From an uncultured Lachnospiraceae bacterium (lineage in GTDB: Bacteria; Bacillota; Clostridia; Lachnospirales; Lachnospiraceae), in contig CADBRG010000158.1 in the NCBI GenBank assembly GCA_902797015.1, forward strand, positions 1 through 11,654: 11,654 nucleotides of DNA, in the 5' to 3' direction. Shown piece after piece: positions 6,776-11,654 of this stretch (position 1 is its first letter; every line of letters begins with the position of its first letter). A program made the translations under genes and the position numbers. The notes beneath the pieces are model-generated. The model saw only the letters and a program-made list of their open reading frames with translations, was not told where the DNA came from and ran no database searches.

Positions 6776-7294
6776 TTACATGCAGGTTACAAATTCATCC
6801 AACGGTTTTCTTACCACATGTACCGGTGCCGGCTGGCAGTCATCCGCTGCATAGCCAAGCGGCATCAGCAGTACGGGATACTCATTATCTGCAAGTGGAA
6901 GAGATTTCTTAAAAGCATCAAATGAAAAATCCATAACCCATGTCGAATCTACATCCAGCTCCGCCGCCTGCAGGATCGCATGCGTTGCCATGATGCTCAC
7001 ATCGATCTGGCCGGAAGGGTATTTGGTCTCTTCTCTGTTATTAACCCACTCCTCATCTGAACTGTAGGCAAATGCAAGAACAGTGCCTGCGCCATAGCGG
7101 CACGGAGATACGGCATCCACCTTCGCCAAAGCTTCCGGGCTCTGCAGCACATAGATCTTCCACGGCTGCTGATTGTGCGCAGACGGTGCTGTCTGTGCAG
7201 CCTCCAGGATCTGATCTAATTTCTCTTTCTCTAACGGTTTGTCAGAATATTTTCTGCAAGAGTATCTTTTTTTACACAGCTCTAAAAATGTCAT
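6776..7294 (-). CDS. Nitroreductase-family FMN oxidoreductase
   Basis: A compact flavoprotein of 172 residues. It opens with the family's FMN-phosphate motif (Arg10, Ser12, Arg14 in KKRYSCRKYSDKP) and continues with APSAHNQQPW at 36-45 and a late GY (147-148) in the PLGY segment. Such proteins use NAD(P)H to reduce nitro groups, quinones, enones or flavins, usually as homodimers; the substrate here is unknown. The length matches the short family branch. The frame is open up to codon 7372, but that first part (26 codons) has no family resemblance. The ATG at 7294 has AGGAGG 6 nt upstream, so it is the start. It is the first gene of the set that continues with epoxide hydrolase and cysteine hydrolase. 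A good promoter lies about 60 nt upstream of its start. Confidence 0.9.
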   Translation of the reverse strand: MTFLELCKKRYSCRKYSDKPLEKEKLDQILEAAQTAPSAHNQQPWKIYVLQSPEALAKVDAVSPCRYGAGTVLAFAYSSDEEWVNNREETKYPSGQIDVSIMATHAILQAAELDVDSTWVMDFSFDAFKKSLPLADNEYPVLLMPLGYAADDCQPAPVHVVRKPLDEFVTCM

Positions 7295-7352
7295 AATGGT
7301 CCTCCTTTTCAAGCCTATACTATTCTTATTCAGGATAAAATTCTCCACTTTC

Positions 7353-7382
7353 ACTATAAGAAAGCGCTGCACTTTTCGTCAA
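7353..7382 (-). promoter_or_regulatory. Sigma-A-type promoter of the nitroreductase operon
   Basis: On the minus strand, TTGACG (7377-7382) and TATAGT (7353-7358) are separated by 18 nt; each matches its consensus at five of six positions. Transcription would start near 7346, giving a leader of about 50 nt before the start at 7294. This is the best promoter seen in the window. Confidence 0.72.
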
Positions 7383-7429
7383 CCGAAGATATTCGATAAA
7401 CCTATGCAAAAATATTGCAGAAAAAAACC

Positions 7430-7474
7430 TCCTCCTGTAAAGTAATGTAGAACACATTATCTGCTGCAGGAGGA
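7430..7474 (+). promoter_or_regulatory. Leader hairpin that can mask the ribosome site of the histidine phosphatase gene
   Basis: The ribosome site AGGAGG (7468-7473) lies within CAGGAGGA (7467-7474), which is perfectly complementary to TCCTCCTG at 7430-7437. Inside that pair sits a second perfect inverted repeat, TAATGT-AGAAC-ACATTA (7443-7459). Folded together they form a two-step hairpin that would hide the ribosome site. Alternatively the inner 17-bp palindrome is a DNA operator. Which applies depends on where transcription starts: a weak TTGCAG/TAAAGT pair (7415-7443) would start downstream of the first arm and leave the ribosome site free. Confidence 0.45.
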
Positions 7475-7481
7475 ATTTTCC

Positions 7482-8249
7482 ATGTCAAATGCCAATCTGT
7501 CCTATGAAGAGCTGATCCGTTCCATACAGCCCAACATTGATTTTAACGCGCTGCTTTCATCTTCTGACCGACTGATCATTTTGGTGCGTCACGGCGAAAT
7601 CCAGGATGCGGATCTGATGCGCTGCATCGGACGTATGGATGTACCGTTAAGCGAAAAAGGTCACACCCAGGCACACCAGGCAGGAAAATGGCTGCGGGCG
7701 CATGACATCTCCTTTTCCCTCTGGAGCAGTCCGCTCACGCGGTGTCAGCAGACGGCAAAGGCCATCCAGGAAGAGACCGGGTGCGGTCCAATCCATACAG
7801 AAAATGATCTGATCGAAATGGACGCCGGCACATGGGATGGTATGACATTCGCGCAGATTCAGGAAAAGTATCCTAAAGAATATGAAGAGCGTGGAAAAAA
7901 CCTGATCTATTATCAGACACCCGGAGGAGAATCTTTCTTTGATGCCGGCGCAAGATTCCTTGGCGGAATCAGAAAGATCCTTTCTCTGGAAGAACAGAAC
8001 GATTCCGATGAAATCGTATCTGAGACCAATACGACACCACTTGTCATCGTCGCGCACAGCGGCGTCATCCGCAGCGCGCTCTGCCACCTCGGTGCCTGGT
8101 CCTTTGACTACATGCTCTGTATCCCGCAGCCAAATGCTGGAGTGACCGTTTTACAGGCGAAAAAGACAGCGATCGAAGCTGGCGAATCGGCTGATACAAA
8201 GAATGACTGGCAACTTATCCCAACGGAATATATCGGAATTCCCACATGA
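7482..8249 (+). CDS. Histidine phosphatase superfamily protein (phosphoglycerate mutase-like)
   Basis: Predicted cytosolic phosphatase of 255 residues. After about 30 leading residues it carries the RHGE signature (36-39), with His37 as the residue phosphorylated in catalysis. Arg87 is in SSPLTRCQQTA, Glu112 in EMDAGTWDG, and the second His192 in VAHSGVIRS. This is the full catalytic set. General form is that of alpha-ribazole phosphatase (CobC)/GpmB-type enzymes, but the substrate cannot be assigned. The N-terminal segment before the fold (1-30) is unusually long for the family. A strong AGGAGG ribosome site lies 8 nt before the ATG. It is first in a plus-strand set with the nucleotidyltransferase (34 nt downstream) and a membrane protein. 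Pairing with a molybdopterin-type nucleotidyltransferase suggests, as inference, a role in nucleotide or cofactor handling. Confidence 0.9.
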   Translation: MSNANLSYEELIRSIQPNIDFNALLSSSDRLIILVRHGEIQDADLMRCIGRMDVPLSEKGHTQAHQAGKWLRAHDISFSLWSSPLTRCQQTAKAIQEETGCGPIHTENDLIEMDAGTWDGMTFAQIQEKYPKEYEERGKNLIYYQTPGGESFFDAGARFLGGIRKILSLEEQNDSDEIVSETNTTPLVIVAHSGVIRSALCHLGAWSFDYMLCIPQPNAGVTVLQAKKTAIEAGESADTKNDWQLIPTEYIGIPT

Positions 8250-8270
8250 TATAAATACTGAAAACTCCAC

Positions 8271-8275
8271 GGAGG
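8271..8275 (+). promoter_or_regulatory. Ribosome binding site that sets a TTG start
   Basis: GGAGG lies 8 nt before the TTG at 8284. No in-frame ATG or GTG stands between here and the conserved LAAG motif. The alternative upstream ATG (8203) lies inside the histidine phosphatase gene and has no such site. Confidence 0.8.
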
Positions 8276-8283
8276 TATCCACA

Positions 8284-8868
8284 TTGAACAAAACCTATTG
8301 TGTCATCCTTGCTGCCGGTCTGTCTTCACGAATGGGGCGCTACAAACCACTCTTGCCGGTAAACGGGCAGCCAGCCATCGTTCATCTGATTACGACGATG
8401 CAGGATGCCGGTGTTGATCACTGTATCATTGTGACCGGTTATTGTGCAGACGATTTGAAAAATGCATGTCGTACATTAGATCATGTTTCTTTTGTTCATA
8501 ACCCGCATTATGCTTCGACACAGATGCTCGACTCGGCAAAAATCGGTTTTCGGGCCGTACCGGATGCCTGCTCCCGCATTCTTTTTACCCCTGCTGACAT
8601 TCCCCTGATTCCTGTCTCTGTAGTACGGGAGTTACTGAAATGTCCGGACCCTTTGATCTATCCGGTCTGCCGGGATCAGAAAGGTCACCCTGTTTCCATC
8701 AAAAAAGACTATCTGGAGCAGATCATCTCATTTAACGGCAATCATGGTCTGCGCGGTGCATTGGACTCCCTCCCTGTAGATCCGGCTTATCTTGAGACAG
8801 ATGATCCCGGCATTCTTATGGATATGGATACACCGGAAGATTATCAGAAAATTCTGGAAAGGATATAA
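8284..8868 (+). CDS. MobA/MocA-like nucleotidyltransferase, probable molybdenum cofactor cytidylyltransferase
   Basis: A 194-residue enzyme, the usual size for this family. It would transfer CMP (or another nucleotide) from an NTP to a phosphorylated acceptor such as molybdopterin. Visible motifs: the NTP-binding loop LAAGLSSRMG with Lys21 and LLP (9-25), Asp105 in PADIP (metal site), GHPVSI (134-139), GLRGAL (155-160) and MDTPEDY near the end (181-187). The GHP and GLRGA elements are closer to MocA-type cytidylyltransferases than to sugar nucleotidyltransferases. Fit to context is good: the aldehyde oxidoreductase at the left end is of the type that carries the cytosine dinucleotide form of the cofactor. 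The start is TTG, chosen from the ribosome site at 8271-8275. The next gene begins 2 nt after its stop, so the two are translationally coupled. Guanylyltransferase (MobA) or an unrelated NTP-transferase role is less likely but possible. Confidence 0.85.
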   Translation: MNKTYCVILAAGLSSRMGRYKPLLPVNGQPAIVHLITTMQDAGVDHCIIVTGYCADDLKNACRTLDHVSFVHNPHYASTQMLDSAKIGFRAVPDACSRILFTPADIPLIPVSVVRELLKCPDPLIYPVCRDQKGHPVSIKKDYLEQIISFNGNHGLRGALDSLPVDPAYLETDDPGILMDMDTPEDYQKILERI

Positions 8869-8870
8869 AC

Positions 8871-10733
8871 ATGAAAAAACCCATTACCATCCATATCATC
8901 ATAGAAATCTTACTGGCTGCATTGTTCTGGTTTGTCTGGTGGAAGACACTCTTTGCCATCAACATCCATGCCCGTGAGCTCTGGGTTTTCATTTTCGCAT
9001 TCCTGTTTTTCACGGCACTTAACGTCATGGCATGGCGCTCCCGCGGCTACGGAAAAACTTCCTTCATGGAAAAATTGAAAATAAAATCCGAACAGCGAAA
9101 GACTGCCCGCCGATTCAAAAAAGGAGCTTCCGCTTCGGGCGATAACGGTTCGGAATCTGCCGGCCGCTTTGCTTCCCTTCGCCAGCTGCCGTTGCCTATC
9201 TGGGTGATCATCATCGCGATCATCTGCCTGGGGATTATACCGATCTTTTCAGACTCGAAGCTTCTGCACGCCAACGCCTACAGCTCCATCCTGCAGGTAG
9301 AGGAAGCAGATGCAAGCGAGCTGCCGGATGCGGAACTGACGAATAAAATCGCGCTAATGGATACGGCTTCCGCAGAAAAACTCGGCGATCGCGAGATCGG
9401 TTCACTCTCAGATGTCGTCTCCCAGTATGCGGTGACCAACTATACACAGATCAACTACTTAGGCGATCCGGTCAAGATCGCACCGCTTGACTATGCAAGC
9501 TTTTTCAAGTGGTTTAGAAATCGGCAAAACGGAACACCTGGTTATGTTACCGTAAGCCCGGTCAAAATGGATGCGGAATATGTCAAACTGGACGAGGGCA
9601 TGAAATACACACCGCATGCCTGCTTCCGGAAAAACCTGATGCGTCATATCAGATATCAGTATCCGACAAAGATTTTCTGGGGAACACATTTTGAAGTGGA
9701 TGAGGAAGGCAATGCCTGGTTCGTCGCACCGACTGTCACAAAGAAAATCGGTCTGTTCGCGGGAACCGTTGTGACAGGCGCCGTGATCACCGATCCGGTC
9801 ACGGGACAGACACAGTGGTATGAAACAGAAAAGATCCCGGCGTGGGTAGATTATGTGTTTGACGGAAACCTGATCTGCACACAGTACAACTGGTACGGCC
9901 AGCTTTCCAACGGCTTCTGGAACTCAAAGCTGAGCCAGCGCGGCTGCCGGAGGGTAACGGAATCCTCCACATCTGCGGAAGACGGCTCCTATCTGTCTGA
10001 CTATGGTTACATTGCAAAGGATACAGACATCTGGATCTATACCGGTATTACTTCCGTTAATGGCGACAGCTCCAACATTGGCTTCATCATGTCCAACCAG
10101 CGGACCAGTGAGACAAAATATATCCCCTGCGCGGGTGCAGACGAATTTTCTGCGATGGCATCCGCAGAAGGTGAAGTTCAGGAAAAACGTTACGAAGCAT
10201 CCTTCCCGTCTTTGATCCTTTTAGACGGAGATCCGACCTACATCATGGTCTTAAAGGACAAGAGCGGTCTGGTCAAGGCATATGCCTGCGTCAATGTCGA
10301 GCAGTACAACAAGGTTGCCGTCGCTTCCACGCAGGAAGACTGCATCCAGAAATATAAGGCATTGGTTGGCGGTACTCTGAGTGCGGAAGAAGCAATCGAT
10401 ACCGGCACGTCTGCGGATACTGCAGTCTCCGGCGACACGGATGGTTCTGCTGATTCTGCTGCATCAGATACGGCCGGTGCCGGTAATACCACGATCGATC
10501 AGCCGACACCGATCGACCTTTCTGCTGCTGCAGAAAAAGAAATTACCGTTTCGAAGATGGAGACCATCGATCAAAACGGTAATACGTGGCTTTATATTGT
10601 AGATTCGGAAAACAATATCTACAGCGCAAAATACGCAGATGTTTTAAATATGCTTCTGGTAAACGAAGGCGATACGATCACGATCCTGACGGACGGAACT
10701 TATTATCGGTATCCGGCATCAGACGGAAACTGA
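8871..10733 (+). CDS. Large membrane-anchored protein of unknown function with extracytoplasmic domain
   Basis: A 620-residue protein that I do not assign to a named family. It has three predicted membrane helices (about 7-29, 36-54 and 107-126). A strongly basic loop lies between the second and third (K/R-rich, 60-85), which places that loop in the cytosol and everything after residue 126 outside. Residues 130-500 look like a folded, aromatic-rich globular region, including a WVD and YNWYG stretch near 335-350. A linker of about 57 residues rich in Ala, Ser, Thr, Asp and Gly (about 501-557) then leads to a small beta-type C-terminal domain (about 558-620, OB-like by strand pattern only). There is no cleavable signal peptide, LPXTG or lipobox. 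The ribosome site is only AAAGGA, overlapping the end of the previous gene, so coupled translation is likely. Function and any tie to molybdenum cofactor work are unknown. Confidence 0.85.
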   Translation: MKKPITIHIIIEILLAALFWFVWWKTLFAINIHARELWVFIFAFLFFTALNVMAWRSRGYGKTSFMEKLKIKSEQRKTARRFKKGASASGDNGSESAGRFASLRQLPLPIWVIIIAIICLGIIPIFSDSKLLHANAYSSILQVEEADASELPDAELTNKIALMDTASAEKLGDREIGSLSDVVSQYAVTNYTQINYLGDPVKIAPLDYASFFKWFRNRQNGTPGYVTVSPVKMDAEYVKLDEGMKYTPHACFRKNLMRHIRYQYPTKIFWGTHFEVDEEGNAWFVAPTVTKKIGLFAGTVVTGAVITDPVTGQTQWYETEKIPAWVDYVFDGNLICTQYNWYGQLSNGFWNSKLSQRGCRRVTESSTSAEDGSYLSDYGYIAKDTDIWIYTGITSVNGDSSNIGFIMSNQRTSETKYIPCAGADEFSAMASAEGEVQEKRYEASFPSLILLDGDPTYIMVLKDKSGLVKAYACVNVEQYNKVAVASTQEDCIQKYKALVGGTLSAEEAIDTGTSADTAVSGDTDGSADSAASDTAGAGNTTIDQPTPIDLSAAAEKEITVSKMETIDQNGNTWLYIVDSENNIYSAKYADVLNMLLVNEGDTITILTDGTYYRYPASDGN

Positions 10734-10746
10734 TCGCTTCTGATGC
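10716..10746. repeat. Inverted repeat at the junction of two convergent genes
   Basis: Perfect 8-nt arms GCATCAGA (10716-10723) and TCTGATGC (10739-10746) with a 15-nt loop. They span the stop codon of the membrane protein and end 3 nt before the argC stop. Only 16 nt separates the two stops, so this is the obvious place for a shared two-way terminator. No U tract follows on either side and the loop is large, so its strength is doubtful. Confidence 0.4.
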
Positions 10747-10749
10747 GGC

Positions 10750-11654
10750 CTATTCCAGTCCGCAGCGCTCATCGATCCCAAGCATTATATTCATGTTTTG
10801 TACAGCGGCCCCTGAGGCACCTTTTCCAAGGTTGTCGAAGCGGGCCGTTATGCTTGTCTGCTCTTCATGTCCGCAGACAATGATCTCCAGCTTGTTAGTC
10901 CCTGCCAGCGTGTTTGCATAGATCGTTCCGCTCACACTGCCAAACGGCAGGACATTAACAAAATAAGCATCCTGATAATACTCCTGCAGACGCGCGCAGA
11001 TCTCTTCAGCAGAGGGCGTTCCGTTCAGAAGGCGGTTCTGCAGACTGATCGTTGTCGCCATGCCTTTGTAATAGTCATCAACAACCGGCAGGAAAACCGG
11101 CGGATATGCGATGCCACTGATCTTCTGCATTTCCGGCAAGTGTTTGTGCTTTAAGGTCAGTCCGTAAATACCCGGTGAAGAAAGCTCTTCTTTTCTTCCT
11201 TCCGCTTCATAATCCGCGATCATCTTTTTCCCGCCGCCGGAATACCCGGTCAGGGAATAGCAGGTCAGCGGATAGTCCTTCGGCAGAATTCCCATACGTA
11301 CCAGCGGTGCCGCAGTAGAAATAAAGCCTGTCGCGTGGCAGCCCGGATTTGCAACACGCTTGCTGTTTGCGATCGCTTCTCTCTGCTCTTTCGAAAGCTC
11401 CGGAAAACCATAGTCCCATGCATCATTTGTCCGGTGCGCAGTCGAAGCATCAATCACACGGACATCCGGGTTTTCAATCAGCGAAACCGCTTCTCTCGCC
11501 CCGTCATCCGGCAGGCAAAGGAACACGATATCAGCCGCATTCAAAAACTTCTTTCGTTCCTCCAGATCGTGCCTCTTATCCTCATCGATCCGCAAAAGCT
11601 CCAGGTCGTCTCTTTTTCCGATCCTGTCGTAGATCTGAAGTCCTGTTGTACCAC
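10750..11654 (-). CDS. argC: N-acetyl-gamma-glutamyl-phosphate reductase (type 2), start beyond window edge
   Basis: Third step of arginine synthesis: NADPH reduction of N-acetyl-glutamyl phosphate to the semialdehyde, in the cytosol. Exactly 300 codons plus the stop are visible. They begin at the end of the NADP-binding glycine motif (GTTGLQIYDRIG) and include CLPDDGAREAV, DASTAHR, the catalytic cysteine in VANPGCHATG (visible residue 105), and TGYSGGGKKMIADYE. This pattern and length (about 310) mark the short type 2 branch rather than the E. coli-type enzyme. About ten N-terminal residues lie outside the window. An in-frame TTG at 11595 would cut off the cofactor site and is not the start. 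It is convergent with the preceding membrane-protein gene (16 nt between stops). No other arginine gene is visible, so the operon context is unknown. Confidence 0.95.
   Translation of the reverse strand, partial: GTTGLQIYDRIGKRDDLELLRIDEDKRHDLEERKKFLNAADIVFLCLPDDGAREAVSLIENPDVRVIDASTAHRTNDAWDYGFPELSKEQREAIANSKRVANPGCHATGFISTAAPLVRMGILPKDYPLTCYSLTGYSGGGKKMIADYEAEGRKEELSSPGIYGLTLKHKHLPEMQKISGIAYPPVFLPVVDDYYKGMATTISLQNRLLNGTPSAEEICARLQEYYQDAYFVNVLPFGSVSGTIYANTLAGTNKLEIIVCGHEEQTSITARFDNLGKGASGAAVQNMNIMLGIDERCGLE

Noticed and set aside
7295..7372. Longer nitroreductase with 26 extra N-terminal residues
   Set aside because: The extension has no family match and covers the promoter-proximal leader. 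The ATG at 7294 has an ideal AGGAGG site.
7383..7481. Molybdenum cofactor (Moco) riboswitch ahead of the phosphatase-transferase operon
   Set aside because: The leader is far too short for the Moco RNA fold and shows only a simple nested hairpin.
7647..8087. 146-codon minus-strand frame inside the histidine phosphatase gene
   Set aside because: It is a shadow of a gene with the full RHGE catalytic set; no ribosome site or motif supports it.
10750..11595. argC starting at the in-frame TTG at 11595
   Set aside because: The frame continues without a stop to the window edge and includes the cofactor-binding GTTG motif upstream of that codon, so the real start lies outside.
1..11654. Mobile elements, CRISPR arrays, tRNA or phage genes
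   Set aside because: No terminal repeats, regularly spaced repeats, transposase or integrase motifs, or tRNA-like folds were seen on either strand.

Overview
The window looks like a chromosomal stretch of a mid-GC Firmicute, probably a gut Clostridia/Lachnospiraceae-type anaerobe. This rests on the strong AGGAGG-type ribosome sites, a type-2 ArgC, and a Desulfovibrio-like molybdenum aldehyde oxidoreductase in a Gram-positive-style gene context. The organism is an inference from style and gene content; no marker gene is present. I see no IS element, phage gene, CRISPR array, tRNA or rRNA.

Layout. (1) Positions 1-2629, minus strand: a zinc, NAD-type alcohol dehydrogenase, then a mononuclear-molybdenum aldehyde oxidoreductase whose C-terminal half lies beyond the left edge. 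Together they could run alcohol -> aldehyde -> carboxylate. (2) Positions 2703-4608, minus strand: a sodium:solute symporter followed by two very small ORFs (56 and 38 codons), each with a strong ribosome site and a hydrophobic N-terminal segment, closed by a hairpin. (3) Positions 4853-7382, minus strand: nitroreductase-family protein -> epoxide hydrolase -> isochorismatase-family cysteine hydrolase. This set has a good sigma-A-type promoter in front and a textbook intrinsic terminator behind. (4) Positions 7430-10733, plus strand, divergent from block 3: histidine phosphatase -> MobA/MocA-like nucleotidyltransferase (TTG start) -> large membrane-anchored protein of unknown function. (5) Positions 10750-11654, minus strand, convergent with block 4: argC (type 2), missing about its first ten residues.

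How it may work together. The aldehyde oxidoreductase belongs to the family that uses molybdopterin cytosine dinucleotide, and the nucleotidyltransferase about 7 kb away resembles the enzyme class that makes it. Enzyme and cofactor maturation may therefore sit in one neighbourhood. The symporter, alcohol dehydrogenase, epoxide hydrolase, nitroreductase and cysteine hydrolase suggest an uptake and catabolic or detoxification island for a small, possibly aromatic or xenobiotic, carbon compound. The substrate cannot be read from the sequence. ArgC and the large membrane protein may be unrelated neighbours.

Several gene starts were moved inward from the longest open frame because the ribosome site decides the start: alcohol dehydrogenase, symporter, epoxide hydrolase, nitroreductase and nucleotidyltransferase.
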